A DNA stretch of 64,000 nucleotides from Cesiribacter sp. SM1 (GTDB lineage: Bacteria; Bacteroidota; Bacteroidia; Cytophagales; Cyclobacteriaceae). Position numbers and translations under genes: made by a program. Location: NCBI RefSeq assembly GCF_020178975.1, contig NZ_JAHXBU010000091.1, positions 310,001 to 374,000 on the forward strand, read 5' to 3'. The notes under the pieces are model-generated. The model ran no database searches. It was not told the DNA's origin and was given only the letters and a program-made list of their open reading frames with translations. How positions within the stretch are numbered: position 1 is the first letter of the stretch; every line of letters starts with the position of its first letter. Below, in pieces: positions 27,744 to 36,498 of the stretch.

Positions 27744-28493
27744 TTATTTTTTATTGATAGTTGATACCCCCAGCACAAACCTGTTCAGCTGCGGATCGCC
27801 GGAATACCGCAATTTAACATCTCCAAAGGCCCAAAGGCTTATTTCGTCGCTGGCGTACAAGTTGAGGCTGTTCTCACCAAATATGCTGGTGGAGATCTGG
27901 TTGCCAGCCATATTTTCCGTATCAACCCTGTTCTCCCCGAATAAGCGGTAAGACTGTACATTTGACTCACCATTTCGGATCGACAGCCTGTTTTCCCCGA
28001 ATGACTGTACTTTTAGGCGGCCGGTTTCCAGGGAAGCAAGTACCACCTGGGTTTCGCCCAACTGGCGGATCCTGAATTTTTTGCTGATTAGCGCATCTTC
28101 ACAGCTAAGCTTTTCTTCACCGCTAATCTGAATGCTCTTTAGCTTTTTGAAGGTTACATAGGCAGTTATTTGAACATCCCTGTAAATGGGTACCTTTTGT
28201 GTGTAGCCGTCTTTTACAAGCTCCTCTGTTTTAACCGTAAACTTTGCATCATCCAGGTAAAGACTAAGCTTGTTTCCTTTCACCTTATAATTGATCTTTT
28301 CAGGAGCAATGCCACTGTACTCAATATCAAGCTGCTCATGCTCTCCTTCCTTCAGCACCACATTAATCAAGGGGCCTACCTGCAGCTTTTCAAACCCGGG
28401 CAATGCTACACTGATGGGTTCGGCTGGAGCCTGTGCCACTGCAAGCGTAGCAGTTATGAGCAGCACTATAAGGGGTAAGGCAAGATTTTTCAT
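27744..28493 (-). CDS. Exported GIN-domain (DUF2807-like) beta-ladder protein
   Basis: 249 residues with a signal peptide (cleavage near AVA-QAP, residue 20), so it is predicted periplasmic or surface-exposed. From about residue 125 it carries a ladder of rungs about 20 residues apart, each opening with SGEE, LGET, FGEN, FGEN, FGEN or FGDV: a right-handed beta-helix of the head-GIN/DUF2807 type. The molecular function of that family is not established. It is the first gene after site C and promoter C, ahead of P9, with a predicted leader of about 53 nt, which makes it a member of the same regulon. A role as periplasmic sensor, scaffold or accessory of the permeases is possible but unproved. 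Confidence 0.85.
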   Translation of the reverse strand: MKNLALPLIVLLITATLAVAQAPAEPISVALPGFEKLQVGPLINVVLKEGEHEQLDIEYSGIAPEKINYKVKGNKLSLYLDDAKFTVKTEELVKDGYTQKVPIYRDVQITAYVTFKKLKSIQISGEEKLSCEDALISKKFRIRQLGETQVVLASLETGRLKVQSFGENRLSIRNGESNVQSYRLFGENRVDTENMAGNQISTSIFGENSLNLYASDEISLWAFGDVKLRYSGDPQLNRFVLGVSTINKK

Positions 28494-28556
28494 TGTATGT
28501 CAGCATTTAAAGCTCAATAATATAAAAGTATGAAAGAGGGCGCTTGCACAACAACC

Positions 28557-28572
28557 AACAGAAGGCGTGCCA
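28557..28572 (-). promoter_or_regulatory. Sigma-54 promoter of GIN-P9-P8-P7 (promoter C)
   Basis: The minus strand reads TGGCACGCCTTCTGTT: a perfect -24 element and a -12 element weakened from GC to GT. It lies exactly 53 bp from site C, the same geometry as promoters A and B. Confidence 0.72.
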
Positions 28573-28624
28573 TTCTCTCATTTCGCTAATTTACAGCCAT
28601 TTAACACATAGGCAAGCTACCACA

Positions 28625-28664
28625 GCGTGCGATTCCGAACAGTTAGTGTGCGCTAATGATACAC
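28625..28664 (-). promoter_or_regulatory. Regulator site C (40-bp repeat)
   Basis: It holds GCGTGCGATTC, then a dyad with one changed base, CGAACA-N5-TGTGCG, then GATACAC. It is placed between P10 and the GIN gene. It is the only copy with a mutation in the left core half-site (CGCACA to CGAACA). Confidence 0.75.
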
Positions 28665-28743
28665 TAAAAACGATAGCCCTACAGCCTGTACATCCCCAAC
28701 ATACGCTCCTGCCCTATCCATTTCTAAATTTTTTCTGATGCTT

Positions 28744-31131
28744 CTACTCTGTTCTTAAATTCTTTACCGGGTTACTAAAAGCGGCATGTACCGATCGATA
28801 GCCTACCGTGATACCGGCAATCAGCAAGCTAAACAGAATGGCTGCCAGAAAAACACTTAGCCCCAGGCTTACCTGGTACTCGAAGTTCTGAAGCCAGGCA
28901 TTCATAAAATACCAGGCTAGGGGTGCTGCTATGGAAAAGGCAATAAAAATCAGCACAAAAAACTCTTTGGTGAACAGGAGAACAATATTTGTTACCGAGG
29001 CCCCCAGCACTTTACGAATACCTATTTCTTTGGTGCGCTGCACGGCCATAAACGATACCAATCCATACAGACCCAGGCAGCTTATGAAGAGAGCAATGCC
29101 AGAAAAGATCCGGAACAGGGTGTACATTTTCACTTCTTCCCTGTAAAAATTTGCAATGTCTTCCTCCAAAAAAGTAAATTCAAAAACGCTCTCCGGAAAG
29201 GTTTGCTTCCATTGTTGTTCAATTTGCCCCAGGGTTGAGCGCAAGTCAGCCATGTGAAGCTTGATACCGGCAAAGCGCATCTGGTCCCTTCGCTCCATAA
29301 GTACCGGACCTATGGCTTGCCGCAGCGATTGCGAATGAAAATCTTTTACAACCCCAACTATGGTTAGGGCTCTGCCAAAATTGGATACAGTCCGGCCAAT
29401 GGCTTTCTCCGGGTTATCAATATGCATGGTCCGTAGCAGGGCCTCATTTACCAGCACCGCAGCAGTATCTCCAACCTGCCGCAGGTTCCGGCCGGCCAGC
29501 AAGGTTAGTCCATAGGTTTCCAGGTAGTTGGCATCAATGGGCATCATCTGGCAAACGATATCGTCTTTCAGGCCGGAGCCTTCAAAATTATAGGTACCAA
29601 ACCAGCCTCCATCATTAGAAGGTGGCGTAAAGCCAAAGCTAACATTTTTAACGCCCGATAGCTGCTCCAGCTGAGTGCGCAAGGGGTAAATTGCCTGTTC
29701 CTGTGTGTTTGCCGGCAGGGGCACGGTAATCAGCGCCTCTTGATTGTACCCCAGCGGGAGGTTCCGAAAATAATCCAGCTGACTGGATACTACAAGGGTA
29801 CCGATGATGAGCACCTGTGCAATAACGAACTGCATAACAATCAGGCCCTGGCGCAGCGTTAAAGCCCCTGTTTTAGGGGCAGTAATTTTATTTTTGATTG
29901 CTGCCACGGGCCTGAAACCAGAAACCAGCATGGCCGGGTAAAAGCCCGCCAGAAGTGTTACCACCAGGGTTATAGCTGCCAGGAAAGCCAGCAGGGTAGC
30001 ATCCTGCAGGGGCCTGAACGATATGGCTACCTCCAGCAACTCCTGCAGGTAAGGCAGGGCGAATAAGGCTGCCACCACCGCCACCACCATTGCCAGAGAC
30101 GTGATTAGAAAGGTCTCGGCCAGAAACTGCCGGAGTAACTGGTTTCGGTTTGCGCCTAAAACCTTGCGCACACCCACCTCTTTTGAGCGTTTTACCGACT
30201 GGGCCGTGGCCAGGTTGATAAAGTTGATGCAGGCAGTAAACAAGATGAACAACCCTATCAGAATTAACCCATTGATGTTTTCAGGCGGCATGATACGCCT
30301 GTTATAGTTACTGAAGCGGCTATCGTGGTGCATTTCACTTAAAGGCTGCAGCAGGTAGGCATAGCGATTCTCGCCGGTATACTTCTTTTGCACCACCGGA
30401 AACTTAGCTTCCAGTAGCTGTGGGTCCACCCCTTCTTTCAGCAGCAAAAAATGTGAGTAAGAATTGGAAATATTAACCCAATAGGTATGGTCCTCCACCA
30501 CTGGCGTAGGCAGCGTTGCATAAGAAATCAGGATTCTGAACGGCAGATCGGTGGTGGCCGGAAAATCTTCTACCAGGCCGGTAATCTGTAAGGGTGCCTC
30601 TGAATTGAAGGTAATGGTTCTACCCAGAACTGTTGCAGGGTTGGTGGCGGCGTCTGGACCAAAGTACTTTTCTGCCACACTTTTGCTTAGAACCACGGTA
30701 TTTGGCTCTGCCAAAGAAGTCTCCGGGCTGCCAGCCAGCCAATTAACATCAAAAATCCTGAAAAAAGCAGGGCCCACATTAGCAATACCGGGCTCCCTGA
30801 AAACCTGGTCGCCTACCTTAATCAGGCCGCTTCCGTAAAAGCGTGTGGTGGCAGCTTCCTCAATTTCGGGAAACTCCTCTTTCAGCGCTTTTCCTACCGG
30901 TACAGGCGCATTTGTACTAACGCCTCCCTCCCCTGTCATGAATTGGGTGTTCACCCGGTAAATCCGCTCTGCCTTGGCGTGATGCCGGTCAAAACTGCTT
31001 TCGTACCGAACCACCAGGAACAGTAACAGGCAGCAGGCAATTCCCAGGGCTAAACCGGCAACGTTGATAGCGGTATGCGCTTTATTCCGGCGAATGCTAC
31101 GGAAACCAATGATGAAGAAGTTCTTGAGCAT
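28744..31131 (-). CDS. FtsX/MacB-type permease P10
   Basis: 795 residues. It starts MLKNFFIIGFRSIRRNKAH, with TM1 containing ACCLLLFL. Cytoplasmic motifs are KEVGVRKVLGA and KEIGIRKVLGA; the latter is followed by LLFTKEFFVL where siblings have LLSKDF. The second periplasmic domain has VVKDFHSQSLRQ, with Ser for the usual Phe. It is 210 bp downstream of P11, a gap lacking the site-promoter module, so it is probably read through from promoter D. Complete. Confidence 0.91.
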   Translation of the reverse strand: MLKNFFIIGFRSIRRNKAHTAINVAGLALGIACCLLLFLVVRYESSFDRHHAKAERIYRVNTQFMTGEGGVSTNAPVPVGKALKEEFPEIEEAATTRFYGSGLIKVGDQVFREPGIANVGPAFFRIFDVNWLAGSPETSLAEPNTVVLSKSVAEKYFGPDAATNPATVLGRTITFNSEAPLQITGLVEDFPATTDLPFRILISYATLPTPVVEDHTYWVNISNSYSHFLLLKEGVDPQLLEAKFPVVQKKYTGENRYAYLLQPLSEMHHDSRFSNYNRRIMPPENINGLILIGLFILFTACINFINLATAQSVKRSKEVGVRKVLGANRNQLLRQFLAETFLITSLAMVVAVVAALFALPYLQELLEVAISFRPLQDATLLAFLAAITLVVTLLAGFYPAMLVSGFRPVAAIKNKITAPKTGALTLRQGLIVMQFVIAQVLIIGTLVVSSQLDYFRNLPLGYNQEALITVPLPANTQEQAIYPLRTQLEQLSGVKNVSFGFTPPSNDGGWFGTYNFEGSGLKDDIVCQMMPIDANYLETYGLTLLAGRNLRQVGDTAAVLVNEALLRTMHIDNPEKAIGRTVSNFGRALTIVGVVKDFHSQSLRQAIGPVLMERRDQMRFAGIKLHMADLRSTLGQIEQQWKQTFPESVFEFTFLEEDIANFYREEVKMYTLFRIFSGIALFISCLGLYGLVSFMAVQRTKEIGIRKVLGASVTNIVLLFTKEFFVLIFIAFSIAAPLAWYFMNAWLQNFEYQVSLGLSVFLAAILFSLLIAGITVGYRSVHAAFSNPVKNLRTE

Positions 31132-31341
31132 GAGCGAAAAATTAAATGTGGAATAACTATGTCAACAGTACTGCCTACACTGATTTAGCAGAAAATTTTG
31201 CTGCAGCCGAGCCTACCAATGCCGCTTTGAAGGACTAAAAAAAGCCTTCAGCACCTGTTCCGCTGGCTCTACTCCGGGGGACCTGGCAGTTCCTGATACC
31301 ACCGCAGCCGCTGCAGCCCGACCTACAGCGATATGAGCGGT

Positions 31342-33786
31342 TTATTCGCTACGCAGGGATTTTACAGGGTTTGCTACTGCTGCTTTGATTGCTTTAAAGC
31401 TGACCGTAAGCAGAGCAATAAGCATGGCCCCGGCGCCGGCCAGGCCAAAGATCCACCAGCTAAGTTGAATCCGGTAGGCAAAATCCTGCAGCCAGTGGTT
31501 CATGGCGTACCAACCCAACGGAAAGGCGATGAGTGCTGCCAGCATTACCAGCTTCAGAAAATCTTTGGAGAGCATCAGCACAATGCTGGATACGCTGGCG
31601 CCAAGTACCTTGCGAATGCCTACTTCCTTGCGTCGCTGCTCAGCAGCAAAGGTGGCAAGGCCAAATAGCCCCAGGCAGCCAATAAGTATGGCCAGTGCTG
31701 CTCCTATCAGAAAAACTGTCTGCCTAATTCTATCCTGCTGGTAAAACAATTCCCACTGATTATCCAGGAAGTGGTACTCGAACAAATGGCTCTGATCTAC
31801 CTGCTGCATTACAGCCTCCAGCTGCTCCAGGGTGGCAGCCACATTACCCGGCGCTACCCGAACGGTAAAGTAATCGATGCTATGCACAGGGTTATTCTGA
31901 TAACCCAGCACCATGGGCGCCATTGGCTCCCGCAGCGACTGAAAGTTAAAGTCTCTTACAATACCCACCACCCGCACCTGATACGGCACCTCCAGACTTT
32001 CCACACTGCCGCCAAAGTCAGCTGCCGGAATCTGGATAAGCTGTCCGGAAGCCTCTGTAATTCCCAGCGCCCTGGCAGCAGTTTCATTCACCAGTACCGA
32101 CGAAGAATCGGCAACACTGCCCGCTGTGAAATTTCTGCCCTGCAGCAGCTCTATTTCAAAAGTTGGCAGAAATTGTTCGTCCACTGCCAGGAAATACATA
32201 TCATTCCCCAGCTGTGCGGAGCTGTTGGGCTGCTTTACTTTTACTTTGGGCAGGCTCTTCCACTCGCCGGGTACGCGGGAGCTTACAGAAACACTGGTAA
32301 CCTGCGGCAGGCGGCTAAACTCATTCCTGATGGTTGCGGCACCCTGCCGAACTTTGCCACTGTTGATGTCGATGACCAGCAGCTGGCTTTTATTAAAGCC
32401 CATATCCTTACTGTTGATGTACTGCAGCTGCAGGTACACCACCAGGGTGGCTAACATCATGATGATGGAAACAGAAAACTGGAATACCACCAGGAAACGG
32501 CGCAAACTAATGCTTTCCTTCCCTACAGGCAGCTTGCTCTTAAACAGCTCTATAGGTTTTAAGCGCGATTGAAACAGTGCCGGGTATAAACCCGACAAGG
32601 CTCCCACCAACACCAGAGAAAGCAGCACGCCCAGCCAGATCCGGTAATCTGTACCAAGGCCAAGGCTTAGCTCTTTTTGAGTAAATGCGTTAAAGGAAGG
32701 CAGCAACAGTTTGATTAGCACATAGGCCAGTGTAAAGGCCAGAAGGGTCATCAGGAACGATTCTGCCAGGAATTGGATTGCCAGCCCACCACGCGAGGCC
32801 CCGGCTATTTTGCGCACCCCAATTTCCTTAGCCCGCCTGGTAAACATGGCAGTGGTCAGATTCATGTAATTGATGCAGGCAATCAGCAGCACAAACAGGG
32901 CAATTGCTGAAAAAACATAGATGTAGTTAATATTACCCAGCTTGCCTAATGTGCCCTCAATATCAGCAGAGTTGAAATGGACCTCTTTCAGGGGCTGTAG
33001 CACAAAGCTGCTTTTGTGCTGGCTTTCGGGGCTGCGGTTAGCAGCCACCAGTGTATTCAATTTTGCTGCTATCACCTGCGGATCTGCCTCTTCGTTTAGC
33101 AACAAATAGGTGTAAAAATCATTTGAGTCCCAGTCGGAGTTAATGTTTTCCTGAAAATCGGGATTCGATGTTATGGTAGACTCCGAGAAAAGCAGGTTAA
33201 ATGATAATTGAGAGTTTACCGGGAAATTTTCCAGCACACCTGTTACCATGTAAGGAGTGCTGCCATCGTTTACCCTAATTGTTTTGCCCAATGCAGCCGT
33301 GGTTTTGAATAATTTCAGGGCGGTTTCTTCTGTTATAATTACCGAATTAGGGGCGGTAAGAGCAGTTTCGGGATTACCCTGCAGCAGCTTAAAGCTAAAA
33401 CTTTGCAGGAAATCGGGACTGCTTAACCAAAACTCTTCGTAGAAAACACTGGTGTTCTCGGTTGTTCCAACGTTTACCCGTCCCAGAACCACTAACCTCA
33501 CGGCCTGCTCTACTTCAGGAAAATCGCTCTTGGCCTTAACAGAAACATTATATGCGGTACTGCCTAACTTGCTTTCTTTTCCATCTGCACTGCTACGCTC
33601 CTCTACTACCCTGTAGAGGTTATCGGCATGCGCATGAAAACGATCAAAAGTAGTTTCATCAACAATGTAGAGTGCTATCAGCAAAAAACAGCATAGACCG
33701 CTTGTTAAGCCTATCAGGTTAATGAAGGAGAAAGTTTTATTTCTCATCATGTTACGCCAGGCAATTTTTATATGATGTCGGAACAT
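31342..33786 (-). CDS. FtsX/MacB-type permease P11
   Basis: 814 residues from the ATG at 33786. A longer frame begins at 33810, but its extra eight residues (MTPHTLIL) have no counterpart in siblings, which start MFR or MLK as here (MFRHHIKIAWRN). The first cytoplasmic motif KEIGVRKIAGA is unusual (Ile-Ala for Val-Leu); the second is KEVGIRKVLGA, the only one of fourteen with KEV there. The C-terminus is NPVKSLRSE. It is the first gene after site D, with a predicted leader of about 69 nt. Complete; substrate unknown. Confidence 0.9.
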   Translation of the reverse strand: MFRHHIKIAWRNMMRNKTFSFINLIGLTSGLCCFLLIALYIVDETTFDRFHAHADNLYRVVEERSSADGKESKLGSTAYNVSVKAKSDFPEVEQAVRLVVLGRVNVGTTENTSVFYEEFWLSSPDFLQSFSFKLLQGNPETALTAPNSVIITEETALKLFKTTAALGKTIRVNDGSTPYMVTGVLENFPVNSQLSFNLLFSESTITSNPDFQENINSDWDSNDFYTYLLLNEEADPQVIAAKLNTLVAANRSPESQHKSSFVLQPLKEVHFNSADIEGTLGKLGNINYIYVFSAIALFVLLIACINYMNLTTAMFTRRAKEIGVRKIAGASRGGLAIQFLAESFLMTLLAFTLAYVLIKLLLPSFNAFTQKELSLGLGTDYRIWLGVLLSLVLVGALSGLYPALFQSRLKPIELFKSKLPVGKESISLRRFLVVFQFSVSIIMMLATLVVYLQLQYINSKDMGFNKSQLLVIDINSGKVRQGAATIRNEFSRLPQVTSVSVSSRVPGEWKSLPKVKVKQPNSSAQLGNDMYFLAVDEQFLPTFEIELLQGRNFTAGSVADSSSVLVNETAARALGITEASGQLIQIPAADFGGSVESLEVPYQVRVVGIVRDFNFQSLREPMAPMVLGYQNNPVHSIDYFTVRVAPGNVAATLEQLEAVMQQVDQSHLFEYHFLDNQWELFYQQDRIRQTVFLIGAALAILIGCLGLFGLATFAAEQRRKEVGIRKVLGASVSSIVLMLSKDFLKLVMLAALIAFPLGWYAMNHWLQDFAYRIQLSWWIFGLAGAGAMLIALLTVSFKAIKAAVANPVKSLRSE

Positions 33787-33865
33787 AAGAATTAGGGTAT
33801 GTGGGGTCAAAAATTATATTGTTCACATGGCTGGGAGGTATGCTATCTCTCCTGCTGATGAATTC

Positions 33866-33881
33866 TTCAGTTAGTATGCCA
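33866..33881 (-). promoter_or_regulatory. Sigma-54-like promoter of P11-P10 (promoter D, weakest match)
   Basis: The minus strand reads TGGCATACTAACTGAA: -24 TGGCA is intact, but the -12 GC is GA. On sequence alone it would be doubtful; the exact 53-bp distance from site D supports it. Confidence 0.6.
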
Positions 33882-33933
33882 GATGCGCAAGCACCTATTT
33901 ACAAGCAGCTTATGATTTACGCACCATGGAATA

Positions 33934-33973
33934 GTGTTCGGTATCGTACAGCAGCTGTGCGTTTTCACTACAG
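33934..33973 (-). promoter_or_regulatory. Regulator site D (40-bp repeat, most diverged)
   Basis: It holds GTGTTCGGTAT, then the dyad CGTACA-N5-TGTGCG, then the end box altered to CACTACAG. Part of it also forms a hairpin with the following bases (CAGCAGCTGT with ACAGCTGCTG). The flanking 260-bp gap between P12 and P11 has no gene. Confidence 0.68.
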
Positions 33974-34070
33974 CTGCTGCTGAAAAAGTAGTTTCATCCA
34001 GGCAAATGGTACACCCCAGGCGCTAAATTTGATGAATTACACTAATCCAGCCTACGGCATTTGAGGAGTC

Positions 34071-36434
34071 TTATTCATCTTTTAAGCTCCGCACCGGGTT
34101 ACTGGTGGCAGCCTTCACTGCCTGAGCTCCCACGGTAAGCCAGGCAATCGCCAATGCAGCCAGTCCGGCTCCTATAAAATACCACCATGCTAACTCAATC
34201 CTGTACTCAAACCCATTCAGCCAGTTTTTTACCAATAGGTAGCTTAAGGGTAAAGCAATACAGATAGCGAGGCCTACCAATCGTGTAAAATCGCTGGAGA
34301 GCAGGTAGACAATACTGAACTGGCTTGCACCCAAAACCTTGCGTATACCTATTTCTTTTCGCCTTCTTTCGGCGGTAAAAGCTGCTAAGCCAAACAAACC
34401 CAGGCAGGAAACAATAATGGTGATGCCAGAGAAGTATTTGGAAAGTATGGCTACCCGGTTCTCTGCGGCATAGAGGGCCTGGTAGTCCTGGTTTAAAAAT
34501 TTGTAATCCAGCGTGTAGCCAGGGTTAAACTCCTCATAAAACTGCTGGAGCCCGGTAACTGCTTCTCTTTCCCTTCCGGCGGCCACACGTGCCATAATCT
34601 TATAGGTATCGGTTGGTTTAACAATGAAAAACAGGGGCTTTACCGCTTCATGCAGCGATTGAAAGTGAAAGTCTTTGGTTACGCCAATAATCTGCCTGTC
34701 TTTTCCCCATACGTTTACATATTTCCCAACGGGGTTGTCAAGCCCCATTGTCTCAATTGCTGCTTCATTGAAGATGATACCCAGGCTGTCGGAACCATAG
34801 TCTTTGGAGAATGCCCGTCCTGCAGCCATGTGAAGGCCTAAGGTTTCAATCATATCATAGCTAACTTTTGCAAGTTCAAACTTTATGATATCCTCAGGAT
34901 TCTTCCCCTCCCAGTGCACACCCGTAGTGGTAGTTTGTTGTGCCAGAAAACTATGGGAAGTACTGCCAGCATTTACAATACCCGGGATGCGTTTAATTTC
35001 TGATAGAAAAAGCGACTCATCCTGTGCAGCCCTGCCTTCTTTTTCAAAATAGATGATCTGCTCTTTGTGGTACCCCAGGTTTTTGGTCTGTACATAGTCT
35101 AGCTGTTGGTACACCACAAGCACGGCCACAATGAAGATTATAGAAAGGGTAAACTGAAAAACCACCAGTCCCTTACGGGTAAACACTTCTGCTGCCGAGC
35201 TGCTCAGTTTACCCTTTAAGGCAGTAATCGGATTAAAGCCGGATAGGTACAGGGCCGGGTAACTACCAGCAATTAGTCCGGTCATGAGGGTGATGCCCAG
35301 TATGGATAGGATCAGGGACAGATTAAAACTGATGCTTAATTGCTTGCCTGTTATTAAGTTGAATTGTGGCAGCAACAGCACCACCAGCAACAGCGCCAGC
35401 AGTAAAGATAATACCGTCATGACCATAGATTCTCCCAGGTATTGAACAATGAGTGTTTTACGGTAGGCACCTAATGTTTTTTTGATTCCTACTTCCTTTA
35501 GCCGGCGGGTAGCCCTGGCCGTAGAGAGGTTCATGAAGTTGATGCAGGCAATCAATAGAACGAAAATGGCGATGATTGAAAAAAGCCGTACATACTCAAT
35601 TCTGCCGCCCGCCTGTACGCCATTTTCATATGTGTCGTAGAGGTACTTATCGGTATACGGCCTTACAAAAACATCCGCATTGGAGCCACTAGCCTTTTGC
35701 TTCATAAAGCCGGATATTTTACTATTGAAGGTCTCAACATTTGTTCCTTCTTTCAGGAGCACAAAGGTACGCGGACCTGTATTGCCCCAGTCCTGATGCT
35801 CAGGGCCCATAAGCTCTTTAAAGATCTCGAAAGACACCAGAAAATCGAACTGGTCAGAAGAGTTGGGTGGAGTACCCGTAAAAACGCCGGATACCTGTAA
35901 CTGCCTGTCCTCCCCAAACTGTACAGAGTTACCAATGATGTTTTCGGTAGTTCCGAATAATGTTCTGGCCAGTGCTTCTGATATAACAATCGAACTTTTA
36001 TAAGCCAGCACCTTATCCCTGGCGCCCTGGATCAGGTTGTAGGAGAACAGTCTAAAGTACTCTTCACCTGCAAAAAGCCCGGCAGCTTTAAAACTTTCCT
36101 CCCCCACTGTTAGCCGAAACAAAGGCATTTCTATACCAGCGGTAGTGGCAACGGCATGCTCAACTTCCGGCATTTCAGCTTTGAGTACCTCAGCCATAAG
36201 GGCTGGCGTAGCATGGGCAGTTTCAATTTCACCGGTATTGTGGTGGTTCAGCATTACCTGAAAAAGCTGGCTGTCTTTTTCATGAAACTTGTCTACCTGT
36301 AACTCATCATTCACCCACAGGTATATGAGCAAAGCACAGGCTAAGCCGGTAGATAAACCAACCAGATTGATAAAGAATGTACTCTTAAACCGGAGTAAAT
36401 TTCGGTATATCAATAAAAAGTTGTGTTTGAACAT
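34071..36434 (-). CDS. FtsX/MacB-type permease P12
   Basis: 787 residues, the shortest of the set. It starts MFKHNFLLIYRNLLRFKST. The first cytoplasmic motif KEVGIKKTLGA has KK for RK; the second KEIGIRKVLGA is normal but is followed by LLSSDFTRL. The C-terminus NPVRSLKDE is the most altered form of the shared tail. It is the last gene of the unit headed by the adaptor, 64 bp after P13 with no internal module. Complete and probably functional; it is among the most diverged members together with P8. Confidence 0.9.
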   Translation of the reverse strand: MFKHNFLLIYRNLLRFKSTFFINLVGLSTGLACALLIYLWVNDELQVDKFHEKDSQLFQVMLNHHNTGEIETAHATPALMAEVLKAEMPEVEHAVATTAGIEMPLFRLTVGEESFKAAGLFAGEEYFRLFSYNLIQGARDKVLAYKSSIVISEALARTLFGTTENIIGNSVQFGEDRQLQVSGVFTGTPPNSSDQFDFLVSFEIFKELMGPEHQDWGNTGPRTFVLLKEGTNVETFNSKISGFMKQKASGSNADVFVRPYTDKYLYDTYENGVQAGGRIEYVRLFSIIAIFVLLIACINFMNLSTARATRRLKEVGIKKTLGAYRKTLIVQYLGESMVMTVLSLLLALLLVVLLLPQFNLITGKQLSISFNLSLILSILGITLMTGLIAGSYPALYLSGFNPITALKGKLSSSAAEVFTRKGLVVFQFTLSIIFIVAVLVVYQQLDYVQTKNLGYHKEQIIYFEKEGRAAQDESLFLSEIKRIPGIVNAGSTSHSFLAQQTTTTGVHWEGKNPEDIIKFELAKVSYDMIETLGLHMAAGRAFSKDYGSDSLGIIFNEAAIETMGLDNPVGKYVNVWGKDRQIIGVTKDFHFQSLHEAVKPLFFIVKPTDTYKIMARVAAGREREAVTGLQQFYEEFNPGYTLDYKFLNQDYQALYAAENRVAILSKYFSGITIIVSCLGLFGLAAFTAERRRKEIGIRKVLGASQFSIVYLLSSDFTRLVGLAICIALPLSYLLVKNWLNGFEYRIELAWWYFIGAGLAALAIAWLTVGAQAVKAATSNPVRSLKDE

Positions 36435-36498
36435 AACAGTGATGGTTTAAGAGTACTCAATCCCAGGGCCAGCATCAATACTGATGTAGTTCACTACC

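Noticed and set aside
31190-31225. Minus-strand TGG...GC pattern between P11 and P10 resembling a sigma-54 promoter
   Set aside because: GG and GC are separated by 11 bases instead of 10, and there is no 40-bp site at the expected distance.
33787-33810. Upstream ATG of P11
   Set aside because: It adds eight residues absent from all sibling permeases; the ATG at 33786 aligns with their starts.
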